Source: Paragorgia papillata
Lineage: Eukaryota; Cnidaria; Anthozoa; Scleralcyonacea; Coralliidae
Length of the DNA stretch: 64,000 bases
Assembly (NCBI GenBank): GCA_035771165.1
Contig: JAWNZC010000261.1
Span: 864,001 to 928,000 of the forward strand
Direction of reading: 5' to 3'
The notes beneath the pieces were generated by a model, which searched no databases, was not told the origin of the DNA, and saw only the letters and a program-made list of their open reading frames with translations. Numbering within the stretch: position 1 is the stretch's first letter; each line of letters opens with the position of its first letter. The position numbers were made by a program, and so were the translations under genes. This document shows, one piece after another, positions 24,525 through 36,482 of the stretch.

Positions 24525-24556
<32 letters not shown>
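24525..24556. repeat. (TA)n microsatellite
   Basis: Perfect TA tract directly at the hAT MITE right end. Confidence 0.95.
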
Positions 24557-24563
<7 letters not shown>

Positions 24564-26079
24564 TCGCACACATACAGAACTTACATGTATGGCATCCATA
24601 TTCTCAAGTTCTATTCGTAGATAGTCACTGTCAATGAGGTGCACAATAGTCCACTAGTTGGTTTATACTATTACTTTATAGCAATGTGACTAGGTATGGT
24701 ATAATACCTTAATGATGACTATCCAGACAATAAAAAAAATTCAATTTTGGTACATTAAATGAAATTGCTTTTAATGTTTATCCTTTTTCAGACAGAGACA
24801 GTCCCCCTGTCTTGGTACCAGTTTCAATGGGTGAAATACTTAATGACAGAACAAGCTTATTTGAATAATACCAACAGCAATTGCACTGGAGACAACTACA
24901 TATGTCAACCACTTGCTGCACCTATAAACAGTTATCCAACCACAAATCCTTAAAGACTTAGTTAACACCATTAATAGCGTTGGTCTTCCTTTTGGTTGGA
25001 CATTAGTGAAAGGCGATGAAGAATCTTTAAGAGTTGTTTACTTGCAACAAAGAAAGAAAGACTGTGCCAAGGGTCCCATGATAACAAAGTCAGTGACTGT
25101 TTACAAAGATCATTCCTCGACACTTAGAATTCTTGATAAAGTTATTCAACAGTTTGATAGTCAAGGATTAGAAGGCTTAAAGCAGCAAATAATAAAATTG
25201 ATAAAATTAATAAAATTGATATCGTATTAGTTAGATATACTGTACATGCACATACATGTAGACATTAGGTTATAGTAGATTACATATGTAACATATTATG
25301 CTGGTTTACAAATAGAGTCAGTTTTGAAAACTGTGCACACAAGATTCTGAGGCAGGGGTTAGTCTTGACTGCAAACATAGACAATCCAGAAGACAATATA
25401 TTCTGGATTTTCTATGCTGGCTTGCTGCGAGCTTCGACAATAACAATGGCGATGATGTCGTACTCGTCAGACCAATGAGCATTTTTGTCAAATAGGCGAG
25501 TAAACTGATGTAAAATTACCAACAGTTTTGTAGATATTCCACTTGGGATTCCAAATATTGCGACCAAAAAGCACAAAACATGTTTATTTTTGAGTTACAG
25601 GGTTAGTTTTGACTGCATGTTTCGGAAATGATTGTTACATGCGCCATTTTAACAATGACAACATCGAAAGTCTGCAATTTAACTCACGGTATTTAATGAA
25701 AATACAGAAATAATCGAATGTACTTACCTTTAAATTATTAGTCGCTCCACGAATACAGTTTCGGCAAGTCTCTATTTCAAAATAATTTTCATAAACTGCG
25801 CGCCGATCGAAGTTTATCTGTCCTTTTTATTTTGGTGGATTGTCTTATGGTCTGACTTCCGTTCCGACTGTGACGTAGCTCTATCAATTAGAGCCCAGGC
25901 CCTAGACAAACGGTCTACTTTCAAAATGGCGCGATTTGGGCTGATTTGGCCAACTTTGGAGCGCTGTTACTGGGCGATGATTTAATATTTTTGAGAAAAA
26001 AATTCGGGAAACATTTTCTTTCAACCTAAGTTATTTAAATATGTAAAGATCCCACAGGTCATAGCTAGAGGCACTTTAA

Positions 26080-28478
26080 CGGGATTTTATGAAATAATAA
26101 GACTCCAAAGCAGTTTATTAAACAAACTTGAGAAGTATACGTAAGTCTTCATTGAACACATACACAGACTTCTACAAGCTTGTTTGATAATAATTAGTCA
26201 GATGAATAATTAGCACCAGATATTATTACAGCATTGGGCATGCGTATTGATGCATCAATCCCACATTTTATGCTTAACGTTCAGTGTAATAAAGTGCTGA
26301 CTCAACCAACAGATTTTGATGATTTTCATTGGTTTGCCTTCCTCTCGTAAACAACGTGAGCGAAAAGCAAACCTTGCTCTCCTTCTCGTATGTGGGCGCT
26401 ACCGGCGTTACCATACGAGATACTTGCAGCGGGCACCCTATGAATTTATAATGAGGGATTTATGGGATATAAATCCCTCAAAAGAAGAAAGAAAACCGAC
26501 TTGATCGTGTTTTAATAAATTATTGCTGCCGAGCGTCAGCGATCAAGGCAGCACACTATTCTTGACGTTGCCTCGTGCCCAGTCCTTTTTCCGAGCTATG
26601 TATAGCCGACCAAGATCTCGATTTGTTAAATTTTGCGTTTGTTTGTCGGCATTACGTCATCCATATATGAGCTGATGTGACTCAGTGGACATGTTCCGCT
26701 ACCGGTTCAGTGATCTTCCTCGACAGAAAATTCACGGTAAGAACAAATACATCATCTCTTTACTTTCTCGTGGAAGTATTCATCAAGGTCATGAAGGTTT
26801 CACTGGCCAGTCTCGAGGAAAGCAGTGCTCTTTCATGAGTTTATCAGGGCTGTTAACAGCACAAACTATCGAGTGGAACTCGACAGCGATGGATGACTTT
26901 ATAATAGTTGAAAGCACACTGTTTGCCGCTCGAATTATTCTTTTCTTCTTAAATTTCGGTCAACAAAAACTCGTGAATTCCAGGAAGCTGGGTTATGTTT
27001 GTCTCTTCCTGTGATTTTGGTAGAAGAAACTGCGCGGAAGCTTCTGCTGTTGTTACTTCTTGAACCAGAACGTCTTTAATATATATTAAAAGCGGCTTGG
27101 AAAGTTTATGGCTTCTTTATTACCGCAATACCTGATTTCGCTAGCTTTTCGGAATTATAGAGGTCTCTATGTAACAAGTATTCAAAACACTTTACCTGAA
27201 GTGGTTCTAGACAATACGAAGAAAAGTTGACGTTATTGAACGCTAAACAAGCACAGTCAATTTCCTCGAAGATACCAAATGTATTATAATTTATTACACC
27301 CAGAATTTCTGGGTGTAAAACCCACGTAAAACCAGCCCAGCCTGGTTCCCAGGCCTCTCTTTTTAACGTCGAGCGGCAGACCGAATTGTGAGAGGCCTTG
27401 AATAAAATGTTTTGCTTGGCCCCAAATCTGGCCCCAAAACTGGCCCCAACTTATACAGGCACCAAACGGCCGTTTGGCGGAAAACCAAGGCAGATAACAC
27501 TCACGTCGGTCTGCACAATTCTTTATAACATCATATAGCAAGGTTGGTCTACTGCCGAAACGTTAAAATAGCATATTTCGATTTGTATAAATGTGTTTCA
27601 ACACAATCACTTCCCACGCCGAACACTACTTTATAAAGCCTCGTATGTAACAACCTTTTAACGTAATGTATATAAAACAAAGAAACCTACTCATTTGCTG
27701 TCTGCTCTCAAGAAGAAGTTTGTTTAAGTGCCCTCGTTCATAAAGATTAAAGAATCCGAGCTCCAGCAGGATTCATGTGATGATAGATAAAGATGAACAT
27801 TTTCCGCTAGTCCTCTTGCTCGATCCCTATTCTGTGACGTCACCAAAATACGTTCGAGAGAAAAGAGGACTAGGAACTAGTCTGAAACCAGCCATAGCCA
27901 CTGGAAAGGGAGAGGGCTGTGAAACTCCGCTCTGAAACAATAGAACGTCCGGTTTGATGTTAAAAATTTCACGCCTGAGCGTCACGTGATCTTGAACCGG
28001 CATGGCCAGTGTATTCTTTCATATGGCTTACATTAGATTATAACCTTGTTCTTCGTTAAACGGCACGATGTCGGTTATGGTGACTTCTAAAAATCCGCAA
28101 GAAACATGATATTTACAAGTCCAAAGGAGTACCCTTGTATTTCGTTAACAAATTTCGGTAGGAATTCGGTTTTTGACGACCTACGAACTTAAGACAGCGA
28201 CAGTGCTGTATAGTGTATACTGTAATCCGTCATTTTTATGACAAATTCTATATTTTACATTGATTCTGCGTTAATTTTAGATATTAGTTTATTCAATAAT
28301 ATGATTGTGTGCACAAAGAAATCACCTCAAAAAGATCGGATTGGTTTTAACAGGACCGTGAGAGTTTTTAAGTCGCGCATTTCTCAAATGCGCAACAAAC
28401 TCGTAAACAAATATATATGGTGGTGCATCGTTGTGTAGATGATCGGCGTTCGGTTTCATGATGGACTTTATCGTGACA
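26080..28478. other. No secure gene between the two TTAA elements
   Basis: Open frames at 26,316-26,504 and 26,685-27,014 have no family features I recognise; the second contains a GT donor context after 16 codons. A segment at about 27,888-28,005 is partly inverted-repeated at 36,483-36,590 (GCCACTGGAAAGGGAGAGGG), so both may be remnants of one older element around the Kolobok insertion. Confidence 0.5.
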
Positions 28479-28502
28479 TTAAAGTGCCTATGCAGCCCTT
28501 TC
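28479..28502. repeat. Left TTAA and terminal inverted repeat of Kolobok element
   Basis: TTAA followed by AGTGCCTATGCAGCCCTTTC. Confidence 0.95.
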
Positions 28503-28794
28503 CGTTCTTATATTTCTGTAAAGTTTACTCATAGAAAATAATAATATTAAAAAAAATAATTCAAAAAGGTAAAATTAAGTCGGATTTATTGCCGCTCAAA
28601 CTTTCCGACTTATCCAAAAATTCCGCAAAATGTAGAGGCCTGGGGCGAGTACCCTCTGGCGTCATTTAAGAGAGGCTTGTCAATTTGTAGCACTGATTTC
28701 TAGTCTAAAAGGCTTAGCAGAGTCTGGTCTTCTAGTGTGTTTGGAAGTTTTTTTCGCTATTCGCATCTCTTTAGTAGCGTTATACGTTTTAAGA

Positions 28795-29811
28795 ATGTCC
28801 ATGGCAGATTCTGAATCGAGTTCAGGATCTGAAATCGAACCATACGAAGATATCGACGAGGAAAAAGGCGAAGTAGAAGGCGAAGAATACACCAAACATG
28901 TTGGAGCTGAGTCGGACGTGAGAGAAGCAGATTGTATTCCTTATGTTGACGAACCCCTTGCTGATGAGGTCTGGTTGGCTGAATACTTAAAAAATAAAGA
29001 GAAGGAAGAAAAGCAGGTGGAAGAATATCAGAAACGGCTAGAAGGGCTGACGCCGACGGATTCATGGTAAGAACAAAACTTCGACAGTGTGATTGTAATA
29101 TTTATAAAAATGTGACATAATTTGAATTATAAAAAAATGTTGCTTTCTATTTTAATATATTTTAAGGTGTAAATGTGGAAACTGTAACACAGAATTATTA
29201 ACGAATGCTAAGGAAGTTATTTGCTGCAGGGAAATCGAAAGATGCGTAAATGCACTACGAGAAGAAAGGGTCATTGTGAAAGTTGGCCAAGAACCAGATT
29301 GTATTATAAACCATCCAGGCTTTAGATCAGTCTGCCTAAATGTGTGGTCTTTGAAGTTATCTGCCAGCATGTTCAAAACTCGGCAAAAAAGAAAATATCA
29401 AAAGGATGGCTCGGAAGAAAGGTAAAAAATGTCGATTGGTTGCTTGTTATTGCAGTAAAAGGTAATAGTGTGGCTTTTTATAGCTAGCTTGTTTTGACAA
29501 AAAAGGTGGGGTTTTTTAATACATTAACAAATAAATTTCTAATACAACTGTAATAGCAAACTGTACAGGTGACATGCACGCCCACCTTAATTTATCATAT
29601 ACATATCTTAAAAAAATGCAATAACTTAGTACTGTTTCAATTCCACAGGTTTCTTCGTAGTGTTTCATACAGGCAGTTCACAAGAATGGTTCATGGCATG
29701 CTTCGTGATAAAAGAATTCCACTACCTGCATGTGCTTACCATGCTATTCGTACAGCCTTTAAATGTGCTGATGAGAATTTTGAAGGATATGATGAAGATG
29801 ATAGTACATAA
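28795..29811 (+). CDS. P2X7 intracellular (ballast) domain protein
   Basis: Three exons, 28,795-29,066, 29,167-29,421 and 29,649-29,811, with standard GT/AG sites and compatible phases, give 229 residues and a TAA stop. Start chosen at ATG 28,795 (A at -3); a second ATG follows at 28,801. Residues 1-60 are acidic (EIEPYEDIDEEKGEVEGEE), 60-85 charged helix, then W91-C-K-C-G-N-C97. A CC pair near residue 111 (VICCREIERC) and the block YRQFTRMVHGMLRDKRIPLP with C-AYHAIR follow. The W-C-x-C-G-x-C / CCxE / YRxF...IPLPxC order is that of the zinc-binding cytoplasmic domain of P2X7 (P2RX7_C). No transmembrane segment or ATP-binding ectodomain is present, so it is not a channel. It lies inside the Kolobok-type transposon, opposite the transposase, and may be an accessory DNA- or protein-binding factor (inference). 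Confidence 0.88.
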
Positions 29812-30167
29812 ACAAATTAATGTTCAGGTACATTAGCTCGACAGTCTACATTCAGGAGAAATTGCATTTTCTCCTAATAAAATGTTTTGTTATTGTAGTG
29901 CAGGTCTGATCACTTCATTACGTTCCAATGCATTATGTACAGCTAGTTTTAGTAATATTAGTTTTAATAGGGTTATTAAGAATATTTATGAAAGTGGAAA
30001 AATATATACTGTATATTAAATAAAAATACTATAAAGAAATTGTGATGGGCAGAGTGCACTTAGGAGACCCACAAGTTGATAGTGATTAGCTACTGTAGTA
30101 ATAATGCAATAATTTAATGTGTCAGTAATATTATCTGCGTATCCACCAAAATACAAATACAGTCACA

Positions 30168-33100
30168 TCACTTTTGGTTCCTGGGGCAAGTTGTGATATT
30201 CTTGTGGCCTTTCATTGGATTTTTGCATATGGAACAATGTGGTCTTGCTCTTTCTTTATCCTGAGAAGCTGCAGGCTCTCGCACTGACAATCAATAAAAA
30301 TTAATTAAAATAGATGATATTATTACAAAAACAATTCTTTATTTATTTATGGCATGGATTTATGAAATAATTTTTTAAAAATGTCCTGATTTTCGACAGA
30401 CATATATTGTGAACAAACACATTTTGATTTTTCTGATGAAAATCTACATGTATTTTTATGCACTAAAAATGGAGCAACAGTTATTTCTAACCTGGGTTAG
30501 TAGAAGGTATATCAACAGCTTTCATACTCCATCTAGCATTTTGTTTTTTGATGGCCTCATCCCTTGATTGTTTCTCTAGCATACTGTGCATAGGCAAAGG
30601 AGTCATTAGTTGCAGTTCTGTTTTGGCTTTATCCAAGGTTTTGTCTTGAATGGCACACAGTGCTGTCTGGTAAATATCTTCAACATAGTCTACAGTAAAC
30701 GTTAAGGATGATATAAACCAGCAGCAATCTTTGCCTTAATTAGCTTTTGCTATTTGTAGGGTATTGTTAATTTTGTAAAAAGAATGCATAATTATTTTGT
30801 AAATAAAATTGTAAGTGTACACTTGTGAAAATATTACCAAAATTCTGGGTGACTGTCACCTTCCTTACAACAGCCTCGCCATTCTTGAATTTAGGATAAT
30901 CCACTTTAACTTGGTTAACACCATTGATTTTCTTTACATTTCTTCTCAAGTTGTTGTTAAAATGAATAACGGCAAAGGCATGTCTAGAAAAATAAATATA
31001 ACAGAATGACTTGACGGTTTTGTACTGTAGTTTCTATATGGTTTCTTATGATTTTATCATTTTACTTGTTGAGAAAGATATGCAGAAATGGGTTGTTGTT
31101 CAAATACTGTACACCACCTGCAGAACATCCCAGGAAAGGAATAGCTGATCATTTTAGGTGAGAATTGATTTAACACGGAATGAAAACCTTCCAGGCAGCT
31201 GGTCTGATCCAATGGAGAGGCTTTCATAATTCCAGCAATAAGACTTCGCTTAGTCAAGGCAGCATACATCTCGTTATAAGCAATAGAATCTGGAACATTG
31301 AAAAATTAAAAACATTATAAATTAATAACTATATTAGTACATGTACTGACAGTACTGTATACTGTATATAATATTAATGCCTTTTTTGTAGGGAATTAGC
31401 GGTAGGCTTAAAAATTTCAGCTTGCTATAAAATAAACAATTCACAGTTAAAAAACAAGTTGGAGGCTGACAGAAGTAACATTCTTGGTGATTTTGGGATC
31501 ATTTAAAGTGATCAACTTCTGTACAATGTCTTTTGTATACCAATTACGTTTTATTATCCAGTGGCAAATAATCTAATATAATCATTACTGAAGGGGGGGG
31601 GGGATTTTATAGATGAACGTCTGGCATTAGCCAGAATAAAATACTAAAGACCAGTTTGGACAGGAAAGAGTTAAACCTTAATTGGTTAAATTAATTGTTA
31701 CCTTCATTAAGCCATTTGCGATCTTTGATATGCAAATCATGTGCACACTTGTCGAACAGCCTATCTGGTAATCCACTGTGTTTGTTTATAACGTGGCTTA
31801 AAAATGACTTGAACTTTGCCCATATTACCAATCCATTACCACTGAATGTCGATGTTGCACTCCAAAACAAGTGGTTGGTGCATGGTTTGATCCATTCCAA
31901 AAGTGACTCACATCCACTTTCCTTTGCAAGTTTGGTCAAGACTTTGTTCACCTCTAAAAGGATAATACAATACAATACAATACAATACGAAAACTTTATT
32001 TTTCATCTGTTATCAACACCAAACATAGTTGGTAGTGCAGTTCATTCCAAGGATCTGAATACTGTATTTTTTTATATTAAAATAATTTAATATAATACTT
32101 TTTAATTCCTAAATACATTTAGACATAAGCCTTACTTTTTTTTAAATGCCAAAGATCAAAATAATGGACAATATCTCTGTTCTTTTCTCTCATATGTTTG
32201 GCAATAGATGTATGTCTATCGGATACAAATGTTGAAATACCAATATCTCTTGCAAGGAGGTAGTCTAGTGACCTTTTAAAGCCTTCATATTCCATCCCAG
32301 AACTACTTCCTACTTCATTTTTCTTTAAAAAGACAAAGATAAATTGGCTGTCATTGTAAAACTGCCACATAATAATTTTAAAAATAAATATGTTACAGTA
32401 ACAAATATGATAATAAATGGTTGGTCTGGAAAAATTACTGTATTTCCCCCATTAAACCCCTTAGGGGGGTTTTATAGATCCAGGCCATCAAGAGAAGGAA
32501 AGGAAGAAAGGAGCATATTCAATTTTCCAAGTCAGAGTAAGCAAGAAACTGTAAACTACATATACAGTACAGTATAACCCATTTTTTATTATATACACTG
32601 TAGTTACAGTATAATTGTAGACAGAAAATACAACATACTTGGAGGGAGCTCAATAAAGGAGATTTATTTTTATTTTTTCTACAATTGAAGGACAAGGTGG
32701 TCTTGTTGGAAAAAGGCATGATAGAGGAAGGATTTCTATTTAAATTATGACATGAAAATCTATAAATAAACATTAATTAAAAATTATTAGTTACAGTATT
32801 AGTTAACTGTTACAGTATATGTACTTAGTTAATAAGGTAGTCTGTATGAAGTACTGTATTAATTACCTGAACAAGGGAAAATTGAATAATATTCGGGTTA
32901 TTACAACAGAATGTTGTGTAGGCACAGTATTTTGCACTGTGCCCCATTGAGTCATGTCTGCCATCCCCAGCAATAACCAGACCTTCACCAGATGCCTTTA
33001 ATTTTTCAAGCAAATCTGACTGGTACTTCTTCCAGTGCAACAGTACTGAAGGAAACAGCTTCTCCTACAAATAGGATATAGAAGTATGTAGGACAAGATT

Positions 33101-35096
33101 TGGTGACATTCAACTCAAGGTTATAACAAGTTTTCCTAAACTACAGTAGGAGAAATGTTGTCATTATCACATAAGCAAAGTCTAAGACCATAAGTTAGAG
33201 GACATTTTAAACCTTCCACCTTTCAAAATAAATTGTTTCGTTCTACTTACACTTTGGTGATAGAAGAATGTACGTAATGAAATACAAGCAACTCCCATAT
33301 GCTGAAAAACTCTTAAAACTTTTCTTGCAGAGGTTCCTGCAACAAGGATAGCAAAAGAAAGCAAGAAATTTCCAGCTGGTATCTGAGTTCCGGTCATAAG
33401 TGGTTGACTATTCCAAGTGAAGTTCTTTCTGCTACATGCTGGGTTGTTACAAGTCGATTTAACCCGGACCATGGTACCATTTTGACACACTTCAGTAAGG
33501 AGATTATCTGCCTTGCAATTAGGACAACCTTTAACAGAGCCAACAACTGTGTAAGAAACACAATAAACTTTGGCTCTGTTCTTAAAATACTGTCCTTAAT
33601 AAACACCCTGCAATCAGAAAATATAACAGCTTTTAGATTGCTTTTTCTCAGATCAACTACAGCACTGTTAGTACATGTAGTATTTGGTATACTATATACT
33701 GTACATCCTAGACTATTACTAACAATAACCACAAGTCAATGATGAGTAATATGATAAACATTGTATGTAGAGAACTATAAAAAACATACCTTCTATGTTT
33801 TTCCTCGCCTTCGCCATCATCCATGTCAGATTCAGCAGTTGAATGTGCTTCATTTTCAGTGTCATAAAGGGATTCATTTTCATCCTGATCCATAGGTTCC
33901 TCTTCAGATTCTTCGGATTGGCAGTTGTCAGATTCTGAGTCATTCGAGTCAACAAGTTTCTCGTGACACTTCAGCTGATCGTCATCCTCATCATCTTCAC
34001 TGTCAGTGAAACTTGAGTCACCTGTCAATTTCAAAATAATAATTAGAGCAAAATTGTAAATTGTGAATATAAATTATACAACGCATAACTCAACTGTGCA
34101 AAGTCCGGACAAAATTAAACCAGAAATAAGTACGTATTTTTTATACCATTGACTCCATTGATTTTATATAAAGAACAACGTTTTTTTTACTCTCGTCTCT
34201 CCATTAAAAAGATGTTTGAACAATGGACTCACCTGATTTAGTTTTACATTTGATTAGTTCAGATCGGCAAAGATTGAGTTTATGCTTTGCTGCCATCCAC
34301 ATGTTCCTGAAATGTCGACTCTTTTTCTCGAGAGATGCACAAGACAAACAATCAGTTTCCCATTGTATTTCAACTGCCTTGAACTATGAAAGATAAACAA
34401 AAATACCGTATATTGAAATATATCTTTGCCAAGCACAAACAATTAGTAACACATATAATATTTACTACAGAAACTAATCCTTACCAAAGGTTCTTCCTCA
34501 ACGAACTGTTCTTCAGGTATGTCTGGTGCATCTGGGCTCTCTTGCTGATTTTCTTTGTTTGATTCTTTGGGTTCTTCATCTAGCTGTATTAAGTCTGGAC
34601 TGTGTGGCTGTGTTTGACAGGCGCTGCTGCTTGAAGTAAACCGCTCAGAAAACAACTTTTTTTTACTAAAACAAAATACAAAGGTTGAAATTAAAATATC
34701 TGCAAAGCTGAGGTAATATAAAGATAAACTGGCTTTACTCACCATTCTAAGATCTCGTGATGAGATTGGTTGATTTTTAATTTTTGCTTTATGAATTGTT
34801 GGAAAAGCCACGACGCCAAATTCATCTCTAATGAGCCTTGGACTATTCTCCTTTTGCCCAAAAAGACTGCCAAATCTCCGCTGGAAGGCTTCAGGAGAAA
34901 AATGATCGGAACATACTGCCGAGTTTATTGTTGGCACAAACTTAGCACGAGTCATCTTTACAAAATTGACCCAAAGCTTCCTCCTTCTCTTTGCCTCAAC
35001 TCTGACATCATTGAAGAAAGGAATACGATGAACAGATATGTCTTTTTCCAAATTCGCTTCATTCGAACATCCGTAAACAGCGCATCTATCAGGCAT
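30168..35096 (-). CDS. THAP-domain Kolobok-type transposase (12 exons, frameshifted)
   Basis: Exons: 34,743-35,096; 34,485-34,665; 34,233-34,383; 33,790-34,021; 33,251-33,607; 32,867-33,064; 32,138-32,322; 31,702-31,953; 31,118-31,289; 30,838-30,983; 30,492-30,689; 30,168-30,283. Start at MPDRC because THAP fingers begin at the N-terminus: C5-x4-C10, C62-x2-H65, P26, W42, and a VAFPTI box. Exon 4 is acidic. Exon 5 has CPNC and CNNPAC followed by TWNSQPL and PAGNFLLSFAILVAG. Likely DDE residues: GDGRHDSMGHSAKY (exon 6), SDRH (exon 7, with HYFDLWH) and SCLEGFHSVLN (exon 9). The last exon ends in a zinc knuckle, CSICKNPMKGHKNITTC. Phases agree from exon 5 to 12. Two defects: exon 5 needs a one-base shift near 33,528 between LLALLK and GCPNC, and the exon 1/2 phases do not match (an A8 run is adjacent). 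The role is cut-and-paste at TTAA. Confidence 0.87.
31607..31676. repeat. Short dispersed element, copy 3 (in transposase intron)
   Basis: GTCTGGCATTAGCCAGAATA, then AAATACTAAAGACC and GACAGGAAAGAGTTAA. This is the reverse of the motif at 17,840 and 60,470. A run of nine or ten G lies just before it. Confidence 0.75.
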
Positions 35097-35362
35097 GTCG
35101 AGATTTGCATAAACACCGGTGAATATTAAATTACATGGAGGAAGGTTCGTGTTGACAGAAATTTTTACTCCTCTCTTAAATGACGTCACAGTTAGGTTCC
35201 AGACTCCAGAAACTTGTTTTCGGTTTTTTATTGCTGAGCTGGAAAATTTGCCGGTTTTTGTCAACTTTGATCTAAAATATCTCGAAAACGAAATATGCAA
35301 ATTGAATTCTGTAAACGGGGATCTTATTATTTTTTCTTTCACGATAAAAATGTGTTAAATCT

Positions 35363-35386
35363 GAAAGGGCTGCATAGGCACTTTAA
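35363..35386. repeat. Right terminal inverted repeat and TTAA of Kolobok element
   Basis: GAAAGGGCTGCATAGGCACT followed by TTAA, the exact reverse complement of the left end. Confidence 0.95.
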
Positions 35387-36482
35387 AATGATCATCCCTT
35401 GAACATTACACAATCGTATCAAGCGCTAACTCATGCATGGCTCACTCAAATAATTCACACTCTGGCATTGTGAGCAAATTAGCCGTAGCGTGAACTATTT
35501 TCTCCCCGCCGGACTAATTATTGTAAACAAACATTTATAAGATTATCAGCTACAAAAATCTGGGAAAATATTCCCAGTGATTTAAAAACCCTTTCTGTTT
35601 CAATGTAAAAAATATTAAGTCACCAAGGTTGATCTGAATTTCATTCTCGTATTATACAATGTTTATTTTCTTACTTCGACACGATCTTAATATTTCATCC
35701 TCTGCTGATCCCCAACTTATTTAAAATATGTCAAGGCAGTGATTAAACTCGAAAGCTTTATACTTCAATTACACTCTCACATATGTATATTCTTTCATAA
35801 AATATTTTGTTTTATATTTAACTCAGATTTATTTATGTATCACTATGTAGACTTTGTATTTTTCATTGTAAGTATTAAAAATAGTGTGAATAAATTGAAA
35901 TTATCATAAATCGCCGCATCTCTACAAATTATTAAAAGAAAACCAAGGAACAACGCAGTCGAAAAGCATTTGTCGTCTCCGTGCCATTATTAAATCGGAG
36001 TTTTGCACTTTTGTTGTCGGATGGCAATGTTTCTTAATACTTTAGTTATTCTAATAAACTGATACGCATACGACAATTGCCAGTCCTCGCCGTTGTTTAT
36101 GAAACGCAATACACCAGACATTTAGTGCATTTAATATTCAATGAAGGCAACTCAACTTACGACATATAATTTAGCACAATCATTCATATTAAGACAAAAG
36201 CGAATTTTAGTTTTAGTTGTACTGTTGGCAAAACAGTATTGTATCATTATTTTACCTCGGCTCTCACCGTGTTCGGTCCGACCATTGATCGTTTATTCGA
36301 ATTTACTGCACTTTATTTAATATCCTTTGCAAAGGGAGTTTTCATAAGGGACCATCTATGAATATAATGTCCAAATAAAGTGGAATTTATATCGAAACCA
36401 TCACGGAAGAACTTCGTTGTAGCAGTTGTAGGTACGCGCCTCGCTGCTCTAATGTAAAATCTTGCTTTTTAGTGCTCAATCA
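35387..36482. other. No gene seen
   Basis: AT-rich sequence without exon, terminal repeat or tandem array that I can identify. Confidence 0.5.

Larger units (their letters stand above)
23690..25225 (+). pseudogene. Decayed coding remnant inside the TTAA element
   Basis: A possible exon 23,693-23,758 (KKEAIWKPNYCTTMENKETN) with donor GTAAAT is followed by an exon after TTTTTCAG at about 24,792 (ETVPLSWYQFQWVKYLMTEQ). After a stop at about 24,951, a different frame reads VNTINSVGLPFGWTLVKGDE, then SLRVVYLQQRKKDC and STLRILDKVIQQFDSQGLEG up to about 25,190. Frames do not join without a shift. I do not recognise the family. It is probably a remnant of a gene captured or carried by the element. 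Confidence 0.4.
20806..26075. mobile_element. TTAA-flanked element with long inverted arms (Kolobok-type ends)
   Basis: TTAA at 20,802-20,805 and 26,076-26,079. Ends are AGTGCCTCTATGGCCTGTGG and, reversed, AGTGCCTCTAGCTATGACCT, both followed by GTGGGATCTTTACATATTTA. The arms continue inward: 22,985-23,640 pairs with 25,240-25,830. The left arm is split by about 2 kb of foreign DNA (about 21,027-23,018) that includes a LINE 3' end. The centre holds a hAT MITE and a decayed coding remnant. No THAP, P2X7-C or DDE sequence is visible, so it is probably non-autonomous. AGTGCCT is also the start of the autonomous element at 28,483. Confidence 0.85.
28483..35382. mobile_element. Kolobok-type DNA transposon, 6.9 kb, two convergent genes
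   Basis: TTAA target duplications lie at 28,479-28,482 and 35,383-35,386. The terminal repeats AGTGCCTATGCAGCCCTTTC are perfect for 20 bp. Inside are a plus-strand P2X7-C-domain gene (28,795-29,811) and a minus-strand THAP transposase gene (35,096-30,168). Their stop codons are 357 bp apart, and both starts lie 280-320 bp from the ends. TTAA plus a THAP-bearing DDE transposase is the hallmark of the Kolobok superfamily (established knowledge). The second gene is the unusual part. A short dispersed repeat (31,607-31,676) sits in an intron. The intact ends suggest a young insertion; the frameshift in the transposase suggests this copy is not autonomous. Confidence 0.9.

Noticed and set aside
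26685..27014. 109-codon plus-strand frame
   Set aside because: No recognisable domain, and it contains a good splice donor after 16 codons, so the frame is probably not continuous in any transcript.
28795..29811. A P2X receptor channel gene
   Set aside because: No transmembrane helices or ectodomain; the peptide is 229 residues with only the cytoplasmic-type domain, and it lies inside a transposon.
33404..33742. Plus-strand 112-codon frame
   Set aside because: Antisense shadow of transposase exon 5, which has conserved blocks on the minus strand.
28483..35382. piggyBac element (also TTAA-targeting)
   Set aside because: piggyBac ends start with CC and its transposase lacks a THAP domain; here the ends start AGTG and the THAP domain is clear.
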